From Dactylellina haptotyla (Eukaryota > Ascomycota > Orbiliomycetes > Orbiliales > Orbiliaceae): a stretch of DNA of 64,000 nucleotides. The notes beneath the pieces are model-generated. The model was not told the origin of the DNA and made no database searches. It saw only the letters and a list, made by a program, of their open reading frames with translations. Below, piece by piece: positions 45,948-58,500 of this stretch. The position numbers and the translations under genes were made by a program. Position 1 is the first letter of the stretch. Each line of letters begins with the position of its first letter. Where the stretch lies: NCBI GenBank assembly GCA_031310005.1, contig CM062385.1:2170001-2234000 (forward strand). Direction: 5' to 3'.

Positions 45948-47885
45948 TATTGCGGAACGATACAGTCTTCTAGGTCGGTTTAGTAAAATAGTCTTCGAGG
46001 CGGTATATATCTGCCGTTACAGATATTGGAATACTGGCTTGAAGAGCGAAACAGAATATTTCAATCTGCGAAACCGCGGATCAAGGAGCATCTTTATACC
46101 ATTGCCTCCCCTCCCCAGCTGTCGAACCAGTACGGCGACATGGGAGTATTACCAAGATACAAGGGAAAGCCTATACCGAGGCGCACAATCATTGCCCCCA
46201 TGTTTCTTTAAGCTTCCTGCCAATTGGAGCTCGGACACGCGAAAATCCACCAGGCCAACTGATATGCACTCGTCCGGAGTAGAAGCCACGATAGGACCGT
46301 GAAACAGAAAAAACGTGCGGAATCCGTGCCTTCCAAATCGTTCCTGGTTCCTGGAGAGTGCACGTAGGGAACATAGTAATCCACACCCGGATCTACGTTA
46401 TCGTGCGAAGATCCGAGGATATGATTCGCTCTTTTACAACTTCTTTAGCGAAAAATGAAGTGCGCAGCGGTGTATACATGTAGATATGGGTTTTCGTGTG
46501 GTGGTGAGGGTTCCATTTATGGGTCCCGGGGTTTGTAGGCGAAATCAGGAAGGCACGTTTGAAATCGAATGCGCATGGTGAGACAATGCTGCAGGTCATA
46601 ATAGCAGGCTGGGTGGGCGTAATGCGCGGGCGGAAGGGTGATAAGCTTGTTTACTTGGCTAATCTTGTCATACCAGGTAAACCTTGAGGGACGGTACACC
46701 CGCTGTTTTGGGTTGAAGAGGTATCGAAAACCCGGATCTTTGACGGATTATCGAATATCATCACGACGGTCCCTGCAGTCATGGTAGTCCTAGGCGTCCG
46801 GGTCATGGGTCTCTAATTGTTGGAAATACAAAAAGTCGATAAGTATCAACTGTGTTTATGTCCGAGTGAGACCGTTTCTACGAAACAGGATCTATAATAT
46901 GGCGTCCATTGCAAAAACCGATTGACATTCCTGAGAAGTCGTGTCAATGCTGAGAACGAGAGTAGTTGTTGGGTATGTGAACACGAGCGCAGACGAGCCG
47001 TCATAGACTCCTTCCAGAAAAATCGAACAGACAGGGGTCCGCGATCGAATCAGGAACCGATAAGAATCCACGTTCCTATTCGGTGACCTCCGATGTATCC
47101 CATCGGCATTTGCCAGTTCGCCATTTCACAGGCCTACAATCACCAATGAGCAGTCAGCGTTAGCTGATGATACGGAAATCCGTAATAACCTTTCGAGCTT
47201 GGAGTGCTGCCTACCTTAAGCGTACCTTTACGGTTCAGGCAGCTGCGACTGAACAACCGCTGGTTCCAGGGTTGGGTAAGCTGGCAAACAGTTTCGTGGG
47301 AACGGGTTCGGCCCGGGCACATCAAGTGCTTGCAAGTCGAATTGACAAAGATATACAGATACAAGGACGTTGATACGGATCTAAAGCCCGATATTAGATC
47401 GCATCTTTTGTATTAGAATTATTTGCCACGTAATAAATCAGAGCCCCTCGGACGAGTCGATAGCGACACAGACGCCTCCATCCAACATAATAGACAGCAA
47501 ATATTAGACTCAAATGCCGTCGTTTCCCTGCATCTTCCACCACAAACGCAAAACGTTATAGGAAATCATCTCAATTGGCTATATTATCAACTTCGCTTTT
47601 GATAGTTATGTATGTTGCATCTCCAATCTCGCAGCTTTTATTGGTGGACATTCTCGTACCCCCTATGAGCACGACAGCAGCCAAGGCGTGGACTTACCAT
47701 CCAACCCACAGCTAACTCCGAACAACACATTTGGACATCTCGAACCCATGGCCGAATTTCGGAACTGGACCGTCGTCCGCCGAAGCTACTTGCCGGATGC
47801 TTAGCTCATGCCTGGCGGTGATGCTTCAAATGAGGAGTATCCTGCTTCCCGTAGCTAGCCCGCTGGCATATATCTCCAGCACTAG
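45948..47885. other. Divergent intergenic region, RNase T2 / FAH gene
   Basis: About 1.9 kb between two start codons. Only short, featureless frames on both strands (up to about 125 codons). No RNA gene was recognised. Confidence 0.45.
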
Positions 47886-49031
47886 ATGTTTCGTCACCCA
47901 TTGAAGCTCCTCTTCCGCCCTACCTTCGCTGCCACTCGAACTCTGCCCCTCCAACCCCTCGGTACTCATCGAGGAACCCGGTATCCCCTTGTTGCCGTCT
48001 CGCATATCCGCACAATGGCAAGCTGGAAGAATCTCATTCGATTCATCGCCGAGGAAGACGGCCAGGAACACCTTGGAGACGTGGATGCAAGCCAGTTTCC
48101 GGATGTCGGAGTAGCCATTCACGATGGCTTGAAAGTCACCGCTAAGGTCGTTAATGGGTCCGTCTTTGACGGAACGGTGACCGACCAAACTCTCACCGTC
48201 AATAGGGTGCGTAGAAAATAGAATAAGATATCATACGAATAAATAAACGACATGTGTAAACTGATAACTGGCTGGCAATGCTACAGCTCCTCTCGCCAAT
48301 CTCTCAACCCGACGTCCCCATAATCCGCTGTCTCGGACTCAACTACCGCGACCATGCCCACGAAGCCAAGATGCCCATCCCGAACGAGCCAGTTCTCTTC
48401 ATCAAGCCTCGGACATCCCTAACCGGTCCGCACCCTGCCAAGATCGTAGTCCCCAAAGCGGTGCAGGACGGCACCAGCGACTATGAAGCCGAGCTCACCA
48501 TCATCATCAGTAAAACCGGCAAGGACATCCCCAAGGAGAAAGCTCTAGACTACGTCCTCGGTTACACCGCAGGGAACGATGTTAGTTCTCGCAAATCGCA
48601 GTTTCAGAACAGCCAGTGGAGCTACAGCAAGGGCTTTGACACGGCTGCTCCTGTCGGCCCTGTTATCGTACGCGAGGGAGCTCTGGATCCGCATGCGCTG
48701 GCTATCAAGGCCATATACAACGGCCAGACAGTCCAGGACAGTAACACTAAGGAGATGATATTTAGCGTGCAGGAGACGGTGGCGTTCTTATCCAGGGGTA
48801 CGACCTTAGAAAAGGGAACGCTAATCATGACCGGAACGCCACCTGGGATTGGAGCGATGAGGGAACCAAAGATCATCCTGGGCGACGGAGACGATATCAG
48901 AGTTTATATCCAGGGTATCGGTAAGTTTTTTTCCACTTCCCCGGTTTCAAAATTGTTCCTAGGGCTTTTAGGGCTTGTGCTAATTCTCAGCCGCAGGTAC
49001 ACTGATAAACAAGGTTCATTACGAGAAATAA
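47886..49031 (+). CDS. Fumarylacetoacetate-hydrolase family protein
   Basis: FAH-superfamily protein of 329 residues from exons 47886-48206, 48287-48920 and 48997-49031. The last exon is tiny but gives the conserved end IQGIGTLINKVHYEK. Family marks are IIRCLGLNYRDHA, FIKPRTSLTGP, the metal-ligand segment DYEAELT (about residues 172-178), GYTAGNDVSSR and GTLIMTGTPPGIG. These enzymes hydrolyse or decarboxylate beta-diketo acids (acylpyruvase, oxaloacetate decarboxylase types) using Mg2+. The first 43 residues are basic and free of acids (FRHPLKLLFRPTFAATRTLPL), like a mitochondrial presequence. A second ATG (MASWKNLIRF) would give a cytosolic form. A fungal catabolic or mitochondrial oxaloacetate role is more likely than membership of the polyketide cluster. 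Confidence 0.9.
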
Positions 49032-49228
49032 AGATTATAGTCTTATTGTAAGTATGAACGAGTGGATAAGCGTAAAGCTTGGGTCTATTCTATAGATCTA
49101 GATGGTATCATAGCGAGTGTAAAGGATATCTAAATAAAAAGTTTTATATACAAGAATTGAATAGTAAATAAGAAAATATATGTTTTAGATTAACGAGTGT
49201 ATGAATGTAACAAAAATATATCTGTCTC

Positions 49229-50605
49229 TTATTTAGAGCGCGAAAAGTGACTGTGGCCGTGGCCGTGCGCTCTCCTGATACGGCTGTGTCTGGCACGATG
49301 GCTCCTGCCCTCAACCTTGCCACTTGGTGCGGGCGCCTTGTCAACAACGACATCCCGCTTAGCAGCCTCGAATTCAGGGATTTCAACAGCATCGCCAACT
49401 TCGTCCCTCTTGTTCTTGTAAGCCGCGCAGACGTTCCACTTGGCAGACTGTGCCAACGTCTTTGGAATAACGCCGGCGTTAACAGCATCTCTGTAGCTCC
49501 ATCTCCAGTCACCGAGGGTGCTCTTCCAGTTCCAGAACACCCATCCCAATCCGGATCGTTCGTACATCTGTTGCTGAGCGATGAACCAGTTCGAATACCA
49601 AGAGACAGCGCCAGGAGCATCAGTCTTCCACTCATCAATATGCTCAACATTATCAGGAACGCTCAAACTCCATTCACCGACGACGAGGGGCTTCTTGCAG
49701 GCCAGAGTTTGAGTGCAGCTGTAACGCATGTATGCATCCTTGGAAACCTCGACGGAAGTATCCCACTTGACATACTTGTGGTAATCGTAGCTAGCCATCT
49801 CGGTATCCGGCAGGTTGGCATTAGGATTACCAGAACCCCACATCTCGTCCATAAACATGACGTGCAAACGCTTGTCCTTTCGGATACCGAGCTCGTCCTC
49901 GACACCTCGGATCTTCTTCCACGCCCGCGGGTAGAATTCGCTGATGAGTGTGGCGGTAACCTCGGGCTTCCAGGCCTTAGGTTCGTTGAGCACTTGCAGC
50001 ATGCCAACATTGCCGTACACTTCAGGCTTGGTGTAGACCTTGCGGGTGATCCAGCCGAGAAAGACGATAGCTCGCTTGTATTGGTAGTCGGCATAGAAAC
50101 CAGCGGTGGGGGCGTATTGTCCGGTGAAGGCGTTCTCTTCGATCTGGGCACCAGGAGCTCCGTGGAGATCGAGAATGACGTAGATTCCGTGGGCCTTTGC
50201 CATCTTGAGCACGTTTTCGAGATACCACAGAGCTCCCTTGGGGAAGTGTTCCGAGTCGGTGTAGACGAGAGTCTCGAGGATCCAGTATCCGATAGGGATA
50301 CGGACGGTATTGAGGCCGGCTGCCGCCATCTCTTGGAAATCAGTTTCGGTGATCCATGTTTCCCAGTGCTTCTTGAAGGCGGCATCGGCTTTCTCCTGAC
50401 CCAAGTTCAAAACACAGTCGAATTCGGATTTATATGGACCGCATCCCATGTCGTTCCATTGTTGGGATTGCATCCACGGTTCGATGATGAAGAGACCGCC
50501 AAGATTGACGCCACGGATGACTCCATTGTCCTTTGTGGGGAGCCATGCCTCTGTGAATGGTGTGAGGGAGAGGGCGAGGAGGGTAGTAACTAGTGATTTT
50601 AACAT
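49229..50605 (-). CDS. Secreted GH5 exo-beta-1,3-glucanase
   Basis: Glycoside hydrolase family 5 enzyme of 458 residues in one exon, with an ATG at 50605. The signal peptide spans about residues 1-20 (LVTTLLALSLTPFTEAW). The start of the mature chain, IRGVNLGGLFIIEPWM, is typical of fungal exo-1,3-glucanases of the Exg1/ExgA type. The acid/base Glu is at about 208 (VLNEPK) and the nucleophile Glu at about 311 (VVGEWS). The VRIPIGYW and DLHGAPGAQ substrate-cleft motifs are intact. The last 50 residues after the catalytic domain are basic and His-rich (RRAHGHGHSH) with no GPI or membrane signal. Role: releasing glucose from beta-1,3-glucan during wall remodelling or nutrition. Confidence 0.95.
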   Translation of the reverse strand: MLKSLVTTLLALSLTPFTEAWLPTKDNGVIRGVNLGGLFIIEPWMQSQQWNDMGCGPYKSEFDCVLNLGQEKADAAFKKHWETWITETDFQEMAAAGLNTVRIPIGYWILETLVYTDSEHFPKGALWYLENVLKMAKAHGIYVILDLHGAPGAQIEENAFTGQYAPTAGFYADYQYKRAIVFLGWITRKVYTKPEVYGNVGMLQVLNEPKAWKPEVTATLISEFYPRAWKKIRGVEDELGIRKDKRLHVMFMDEMWGSGNPNANLPDTEMASYDYHKYVKWDTSVEVSKDAYMRYSCTQTLACKKPLVVGEWSLSVPDNVEHIDEWKTDAPGAVSWYSNWFIAQQQMYERSGLGWVFWNWKSTLGDWRWSYRDAVNAGVIPKTLAQSAKWNVCAAYKNKRDEVGDAVEIPEFEAAKRDVVVDKAPAPSGKVEGRSHRARHSRIRRAHGHGHSHFSRSK

Positions 50606-53600
50606 GATTTCAGGTATATCTTTACGCTATGAAGGTTCTTTTTCTTTTCTTATTGAAGTCGAAGATTACTTTGCAGGTTTGTTGCAATTCTGCTGCAAGG
50701 TTCCCGATATGGTAGTCCGCCGAATTGGAAAAAGTTGGATATAAGGAAAGTAAAACTTAGGCTTCTTACAAAGAAGGCTATAGGATTCGTTCAACTGAAA
50801 CGAATATAGAAATAAAAGTATCCTTTGAAAAAGAAAGACTGGTCTTTGGTGTAGTATCAACTAGACAGCAAAGACGAAATTGGCTTTTATCTTCCCTTGA
50901 CCCTGAGCAAGAGATAGATATTGAACAGAAAATATTCAAAAAGAACGTAAATGGCGGCGTGCCAGCCAAAAAGCTTAGATGGAACGGAAGGAGAGGGTCT
51001 TGAAGTGGGAAGGGAGATCGACGGGAAAGGGAATGGGGTTCCGTGAAAGAACCTTTATACAGCCACAGCCAAGTAATATCCCTTTCCCATAGTAAAAAAA
51101 TCCTTTTCCCTCACATGGCTAAACCCTACCGAAGGAGAAGAGCTATGGCCATGTGCTCGGCGGCCGTTTCGTTTCAACTTCCCCCTGCGAAGAAGAAAAC
51201 AGCGGCATACGTATACAAATAGCTTGCTCGGCGGCCGTTTCGTTTCAACTTCCCCCTGCGAAGAAGAAAACAGCGGCATACGTATACAAATAGCTTGCAT
51301 TAACGCTGACTGGGCAAAGGATGAGCACAGCAGACAGGCTGAGAGCATCGAGGCAAGCAGGTTAAACCCCTTTTGCGTTGGCAGCGGGTCTGCATTCGTA
51401 CCCGAACTTGGGCTGGGTTCTTCTGGTACCTCGTAGCCGCTACAGTCAGCGGTAGTAGATGATACATTGTCTAGAATGCAAAGCTCTGCAAAGCTCTGCA
51501 AAAGTCTCCTTATGCCCAGGTACCGAGTTCCTCGATACCAAGTTCCTGGGTGGTGGGGGGCAGTCTGGGCTCGGAGCTATAAGAAAAAAAACCTCCCCTC
51601 GGATACAGCATCCCACCCCTTTTCAGTGTTTGACGTTAGGCAGCTCGGAAGATTTGTGTTGTGTGTGGGAAGAGTGAAAGCGCGCGCTGAAAGAGGTTTA
51701 AACTGGGTGACCCAGGCGGACGAGGTGGTGGACCGGGGGGTCACTTGCCATGTCTTTGTTCCCCTGGTTAACCTGAAACGACCAAGCCGGCGACCGAAAT
51801 AGTACCTGAGCAACCTGATTGGGGATCGGTAAGATAAAAGGTAGCATTGACGGTAGAACTTACTGATTAGACATAGCGAGGGCGGCTCCAATTGCTTTCG
51901 GCCACGGAGCCTTGACATCGAAGGATTGAGACCCGAGCCTGGGATTGCGAGGACGGAACTCTCAAGCCGAGACATCGAGAACCAGCACCAACATGGAATG
52001 AGGGATATACATTGAGAAAAGCCTTTTATATTATATTGCGATTTCTTTGAAGGGGTAGTCCTTGACCGCGAATAAGGTTAAGGTACCGAACAGGCGAGTG
52101 CTTGGCCCGAGGGGCACAATTTGGAGAAGTTGCAATTATTGGACGACGTGGTTTCCTGTGTGCCCATAAAATTGAAAGAAGGGTAGTAGGGAATTTTCGA
52201 ATTAAAGCCCTATCTTAGCCCTTCTCATATTGTATCCATTGAAGCCTCAAAAAACTTCAGACGAGATTATCAGTGCCCATTTTGTTTTCGTCCTATAGTA
52301 TAGCATGTGCAACTCATATTAGTTTGCTACAATATTTTGCACTATTCCGTATTGGAGGACACCCACCGCCAGTATACGGAGATCTCGTCATTCCGTCCCA
52401 GCCCCAATAACTTTGAACCTCCAAGAAAATCAACGATATCAGCAGCTGAAATAAACGATGGAACGACGTTGATATGAAAAGGACTCGCTGATACTCCTAA
52501 GTAGCTGCGCAGATTATTGAGCAGAAAAGTTACTCACCCCAATTCCACGGGCGACAGGCGCTTGTGAATTTTCAAAATTACAGCCACTTTGTAATGACTT
52601 CGCGAGCCGTGATCTCCCAACGCAAATTCCACTTGCGTGCTTACCAACCAGCAATATTCTGAGCTCGTCGTTTCACAACCTGTAGCATGTGAACTGTGCC
52701 GTCGTCGAGATATCGACTATCACAGTTGATATATACCTTTTCGACGAAATTAGGTGACAAAGGGTAAATGCCAACATGAGGGCTCCATAAACTTGCCAGG
52801 CCGCTTACAAGGGTACGTCAATTTGTTGAGTGGGAAAAAAAGCCACTAATATTCAGTGTCGTGGCTGGCAAATGCCATCGAGAGTCTAGAGCCTCGACAA
52901 CGCCTCGACGTCCCTACCGAACATTATTCGTCCCATCGTCGGCCAGAATCCGTTTAATCTCCTGGTGTGGGTTAACAATCCTCATCTGCAAGGCTTGTCA
53001 GTGCCTGGCCCTGGTACCTGTACCCACCTCCAGGGCCTACAACGCACAAAATACAACATGAAGTGGAGGATAAAGGTCACAAGACATCAGCACCTCATCA
53101 AAAAGAGGCGGGGAAGATGTGGAGCGGAACATTGAAGTCCCGCAAAAAATATCACAAGCCTCGGTTCCAATAGAGAAGGAGAGGTTTGTCGCTTCGCATC
53201 CCGCTAAGCCGGTTGATCAAGGTCTTTTTTAGGCAATCTTGCCCTTTACGCCACTCCCATCTTAAGCTAAAGAGCACAGCACCACGGCTCAAAATCTTGT
53301 TTTTCGCAAGGGTGGTTCGCGAAATTTTGCTGCGCTCGCAGAGTCTTGGAACCGAACCTCAACGTCCAGTTCCCCACAAATGCGGGGTAGAGGTGCAGCA
53401 TGACCTTCAAAAAGAGGCCCAATGAGGAAATAGGCCCGAACCGGATCGAGCTTGCTTTAATAGATGCATTGGAATATTGCTGCCCACGCGGCGCCGACAC
53501 TTATTTTCCTGTAGACGTGGGTGAAAGGAGCGCACGGACTTGCCAAACAATTCATATGAAGTCATATGAAAATTCGTTTCAAACGATTTTAGTACTGAAT

Positions 53601-53867
53601 TTGGGCAGAATCTAGTGGAGCTCTAGATGAAGATCAATGAGACTAGATGATAGACCGAGGTCAAGGAAGTCAGGAAACAATATTAGCTCCTTCCATGTGA
53701 AGTAATAACTCGACTCCACTTGATTAACGGCGGCCGCGATCGCTGATCTTTCGATATTGTTGTATATTTAAAGATGTACCTGAAGTCGTTGAATGAAAAG
53801 GATATTCCTACGATATCTGCCAGCTAAATAATATAGCAAGAGGTGAAAATCGTATTCGATCGCCAAT
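50606..53867. other. Gene-poor 3.3-kb stretch
   Basis: No convincing gene between the GH5 start and the carboxylesterase start, although short frames occur on both strands (minus 51055-51501, plus 51467-51802, minus 51577-51975). None has splice or domain support. It holds a 70-bp tandem duplication at 51155-51298 and a 10-bp one (aaagctctgc) at about 51480-51499. Upstream parts should include the promoters of both flanking secreted-enzyme genes. Confidence 0.5.
51155..51298. repeat. 70-bp tandem duplication, two copies
   Basis: A block running from tgctcggcggccgtttcg to acgtatacaaatagcttg occurs twice in a row at about a 70-base offset, nearly identical, with about a one-base length difference. 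The offset is not a multiple of three, and no gene covers it. Its near identity suggests a recent event, 550-690 bases upstream of the GH5 start codon. Confidence 0.75.
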
Positions 53868-55562
53868 ATGAAGGTTCTCATTATTGCCTTTGGTCTTTTG
53901 AGACTCAGTCTCGCTGCGCCGGCGCCTCCCCTCGAGGAGCGCGCGGCCGCGCCTACGGTTACGATTACTTCACCCCAAGCTACAATTATTGGTGTAGCTG
54001 GTTCTGTGGAAGTCTTCCCCGGCATCCCTTTTGCGCAACCTCCAATTGGCCAATTGCGCCTTAGGCCTCCTCAGCCACTCACTGCTCCCTTGGGTACTAT
54101 CAAAGCGACCCAAAACGGGAAAGCTTGCCCACAGTTCACCTTCAGCACCGTGCTTAACGACGCTATTCCTACCTCAGCGCTTGGACTTCTGGTCAACACC
54201 CCATTATTCCAGACTATTCTCAATGCTGGAGAAGATTGTCTGTATATCAACATTCACCGCCCCTCAGGAACAAAACCAAACGCGAAACTACCAGTCCTAT
54301 TTTGGATTTTCGGTGGTGGCTTTGAGATCGGCTGGAATGCTATGTACGATGGTAGCACTTGGGTGTCGTCCTCTGTAACAAGAGGCCAACCAATCATTAT
54401 GGTGACAGTTAACTACCGCGTTGGTGGTTTCGGATTTATGCCCGGCAAAGAGATTTTGGCCGATGGCTCTTCCAACCTTGGGCTCCTAGACCAGCGATTA
54501 GGTCTTCAGTGGGTTGCTGATAATATCGCAGCATTCGGTGGCGATCCGTCTAAGGTTACCATCTGGGGTGAATCCGCAGGTGCTATCTCCGTATTTGACC
54601 AGATGGCTTTATATGATGGAAACCATCTCTACAAGGGCAAGCCATTATTCCGTGCCGGCATCATGAATTCCGGCAGCCTTGTCCCAGCCGACCCAGTAGA
54701 CTGTCCTAAAGGTCAGAAAGTCTACGATACTGTTGTTGCGGCTGCGGGATGCAAGGGTCAGGCAGACACCCTTGCCTGTCTCCGTCAGGTGCCTTATTCG
54801 GTCCTTCTCAATGCGACAAACTCTGTGCCTTCTCTTCTCAGTTATTCGTCTATTGCGCTTTCATATTTGCCCCGCCCCGACGGTGTAGTTCTCACTGATT
54901 CCCCGGAGCATCTAGCCTTGTCTGGGAGGTTTGCCAAGGTGCCGTTCATTATTGGAGATCAAGAGGACGAGGGTACCATATTTGCGTTGTTCCAGTCCAC
55001 TATTCAGACCATCCCTCAGCTCGTTGACTACATCAAGACCTACTTTTTCAACGGAGCAACCACAGCCCAAGTCCAAGCATTGGTAGATACCTATCCAGAT
55101 GTTACCACTGATGGGTCTCCATTCCGTACGGGTATTCTTTACAACTGGTATCCACAGTATAAGCGTCTAGCCGCCATCTTGGGCGACTTGACATTCACCC
55201 TCACTCGTCGGTCATTCCTCGATGTCGCCACTGCAATAAACCCAACTGTTCCTACCTGGTCTTACCTATCGTCCTATGATTATGGAACTCCAGTCTTGGG
55301 AACTTTCCATGGTAGTGATTTGCTTCAAGTATTCTTTGGCGTGCTTCCAAATTACGCATCCGTCACCTTCCGCTCGTACTACCTCAACTTTGTCTATAAC
55401 TTGGACCCGAACACCGGCACTTTGGTTGCGAATTGGCCCCGTTGGAGCGCTGCTAAGAAGCTCTTGAACATGTACCCACTCTACCAAACTCTTATTACCG
55501 ACGATTTCCGATCCGATACTTACAACTGGATTATTGGAAATATCGCCAATCTACATATCTAA
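53868..55562 (+). CDS. Secreted type-B carboxylesterase/lipase
   Basis: Intronless protein of 564 residues in the carboxylesterase type B (cholinesterase-like) family. The signal peptide is at about residues 1-16 ([17 protein letters not shown]), followed by a short propeptide-like LEER. The [12 protein letters not shown] opening and [13 protein letters not shown] are family hallmarks, and the oxyanion motif is FGGGFEIG. The catalytic Ser is at about 236 (TIWGESAGA), Glu at about 368 (EDEGT) and His at about 481 (FHGSDL), so the triad is complete. It is probably an extracellular esterase or lipase on hydrophobic esters, like Candida rugosa-type lipases. Fatty-acid or phenolic ester preference cannot be told. 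Confidence 0.95.
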   Translation: MKVLIIAFGLLRLSLAAPAPPLEERAAAPTVTITSPQATIIGVAGSVEVFPGIPFAQPPIGQLRLRPPQPLTAPLGTIKATQNGKACPQFTFSTVLNDAIPTSALGLLVNTPLFQTILNAGEDCLYINIHRPSGTKPNAKLPVLFWIFGGGFEIGWNAMYDGSTWVSSSVTRGQPIIMVTVNYRVGGFGFMPGKEILADGSSNLGLLDQRLGLQWVADNIAAFGGDPSKVTIWGESAGAISVFDQMALYDGNHLYKGKPLFRAGIMNSGSLVPADPVDCPKGQKVYDTVVAAAGCKGQADTLACLRQVPYSVLLNATNSVPSLLSYSSIALSYLPRPDGVVLTDSPEHLALSGRFAKVPFIIGDQEDEGTIFALFQSTIQTIPQLVDYIKTYFFNGATTAQVQALVDTYPDVTTDGSPFRTGILYNWYPQYKRLAAILGDLTFTLTRRSFLDVATAINPTVPTWSYLSSYDYGTPVLGTFHGSDLLQVFFGVLPNYASVTFRSYYLNFVYNLDPNTGTLVANWPRWSAAKKLLNMYPLYQTLITDDFRSDTYNWIIGNIANLHI

Positions 55563-56749
55563 TGGATTGCAACTCGAGGGCCTCGACAACACAAGCCACG
55601 AATTGAAAACTACAAAATGAACACCAAAAATGTATTTTTAGGGGAATGAGAAAGCGATGATTCTTTTTTAGGGGGTGCGGATTTTAATATGGGAGAGAAA
55701 TGGGGCTGGCCCTTCGATAAGCATGTCTTTACGGCACCCGCTTTTGAATTCGCCATTTTCTTAACACTAGCATAGCTATTGGGGAAATGTATAAGAAAAA
55801 CCACAAACTGTATGCTAATATGATGGTCTATGTCCACAAGCTGGAGGGATGATATGTACATAAATTAATAGCATATATTTACGAGAACAAAGATGTCTAC
55901 AACTATTGACTGATGCACGATCCGAGATTCCGGTAGAAGATCTACAAGATGCAGAGCAAAAGAGACTAGGTTTGGCGGTGCAATATATTAATAGCCTTCC
56001 TTAAAATGTTGTCTCGGAGTCTGAGCCCTTGGCTCACCGGCGACCTGTTAAGGCTTAGAAAGGAATATAACAATTGCTCGCAGATACAAATGGGTTTGAC
56101 GGGTGATAAATATATCAAATATTACATAATTACGTGTCTGCTATCGCGAATGCGGTACTGACACCCTCTTGGATCGGAATATTATTCAAGTGGGTCTATA
56201 GTGTTGACAGCAGGTTTTCCTAGTGCCCTAGATTGGGCCTCTTCGAGTAAACGATCACTTGGCGGTACCTCCAACTCGCTGAAATATCGTCAATAATACT
56301 CTTGGATATTATTATTCAAGCTGAGTCAATGCGAAGAGATCAGGAGATATAATCGAGATTCCGCCTTCGAGAGGGTATGTCTTGCACGACCAGGTCGTGT
56401 TGGCCCGTGTATGCTATTCCCAATAATGATGCAATCATATGATGAGGCTGTATAAAACAGCTAAGAAGACCAACCCAGGGTTACCGACTCGCTCCGGACT
56501 TTTAATATTGCCATCAAATATATCAGTTCCCACCAGGCTACGACGCTTGAGGTATTATAAAGTAACGATTTTCATTTTAAATAGACGGTGATATGACCTT
56601 AATGAGCAATTAGGCAAATGAATTTGCCGCATCTCTTTCAAAAATTAATAGTCGGTTAGAATGTTAAACTCAACCAGTCTAGCTTTAAGCATATCATAAT
56701 ATATTAATATTCTCGTTGGCAACATACGTACGAAAACTCATCTTTCAGT
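55563..56749. other. Intergenic, AT-rich
   Basis: About 1.2 kb between two plus-strand genes for secreted proteins. No coding frame of note. The ORF at minus 55610-55861 is featureless. Confidence 0.45.
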
Positions 56750-58500
56750 ATGTTCGCCAGAAGCCTGGTTGAAGTGGCAGTAATCGTACTATCGATACTA
56801 TCAACTATCAACCCTACTGCAGGCCAGTCATCATGTGATTGTTCGTGTACTGCGGATTCTTGCTTGACTGGTAAGTTATTAAGCACGGTCATTTTCCATT
56901 CGACTAGGTAATACTAACATCACGTAGCGTTGCAAGGAAGCTCTGCCTACCCATCACAAGCCACAATTAGTGACTGCAGGTCCTTTCTGTGGACCTCTTC
57001 TACAAGAGCCGATTTGTGAGTATTTGAATTGATTTACATCCACTTCAACGGAACGGATACCTAAGATATAGCCATCGACTCAGTCCGTACACCGGATCTC
57101 AGAGCACTTAATGAGTTCGGCTAACTTTCTGTTATTTCCCAAACAAAGATATTCTCTTCAAGCAAGTTTAAGAATCATGCTAATCTAGGATAATCAACGT
57201 TAGGACAGTAACAACTCGTATCAACATTGTCAGACGTATCACAGAAACGATATCGCAAGGGTCCACGATAACGACAACGGTGGTGACACAAACTGATACA
57301 GCAACCACTGTGATTCCCTCTGGAACATCGCGTCTAAGCGCTGGTACCCTGAACGCTCGAAAAAGACAACTTACAATACCGGCATACGCAGCGAATTGTC
57401 AAAATGCGGCTGCATATTCGTCCGGATGCCAATGCATAGGTGTCTCAGCATCTGGCACAACGTACTTTTACATCCCAACTAGTACTATCACAATAGAGAG
57501 TACGATCACGATGACCGACACAACTACTATCTCATCAGACGTGATTGAGACAGTGCTGACCGGTTCCACGACGACCCTCACCGCTCGCCCAGCTGAAGAA
57601 ACAAGGTTTCGGATACAGATAACGAACGACATTATTAATGGACCTTTTCGAGGAAAGTTTCTCAATCGGATTAACCTTTCGGGTGTTTTTGCGATTTCTG
57701 TTGTAAATGAGGCGGATGGTGTGGGTGCTTGGGCTGCGAATATCAATGGTAACTTCACCAGTATAGATAGGATACCGTGGTCAGTCTCGGACACAGGCGA
57801 AGCTCAACAAATTTACAATCGGGTACCCCCCGCGGGGTCCTCAGCAATGTCTTGTTGGATAAAGCCGGACTTGTTGATTCAATGTGATACCCCAGAGAGG
57901 ATCTACATCGGCGCTGCAAACTCAAGCTCTCTCTTGAGAGCCTATCAAGATTCTGGGCAGATTTTCCCACTTGGGGATACTGGGCCGTTGATTTTCAAAG
58001 CCGTACCGATATCCGCTTCAGAAACAGACCCTCCACCCGCAGTCGCTAAATCGGTGGTTATCCGGGCTGCAAATGTTGCGGCTAACGGCGCTTTTGCAGG
58101 TCAATATGTTGGTATCTCGATTGAAACTGCCACTGGGATTGACTACTACCGAGCAACTTTTGTTACCGGACAGACTAACGCTAAGATTTTCCTCGCGGAT
58201 CCCGTAAACGGGAACATTAAATCGACCACCAACGAGCCTTTTGGTATCAACAGTGTGACAGCCGTGGAACAGTTGTACAGTATGTTTGGGACAGCAGATA
58301 ACCCGCATGTGTCTGTTCCCGTGCCGTGCCGTCGCCTCCCAAATAATTCTCGCATGTGGTGCGCCTCAGCAACCCTGACCTTCTCTTGGGCCGTTCGAAC
58401 AGCTGCAGGAGACAGTAAAATATGGGCTACAAATGATACAGCATCTTTGCCAGCTGATACCTGGACTGGCCCACTTGTATTTGATATTGTTGATGTGTAG
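56750..58500 (+). CDS. Secreted protein with two tandem unknown domains
   Basis: Model of 501 residues from exons 56750-56870, 56928-57015 and 57204-58500; phases agree at both junctions. The first intron is typical. The second (188 bases) is long for this window and could hide another small exon. The N-terminus is a signal peptide (VAVIVLSILSTINPTAG) followed by a Cys-rich CDCSCTADSC. A Thr-rich linker with TITMTDTTTISSD follows. Two related domains come after it at about residues 200-342 and 349-501. Each opens with a NGxFxG(K/Q) block, has a pair of Cys around a short polar loop, and ends in TGPLxF (GPLIFKAV, GPLVFDIV). No family is recognised. It is probably an extracellular or wall-associated protein. 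Confidence 0.75.

Noticed and set aside
49247-50593. 448-codon plus-strand frame opposite the GH5 gene
   Set aside because: Long, but entirely antisense to an intact GH5 enzyme and without recognisable motifs; codon bias of the real gene explains the openness.
51055-51975. Several 110-150-codon frames around the tandem duplication
   Set aside because: The duplication offset shifts frame between copies, composition is not protein-like, and no splice logic was found.
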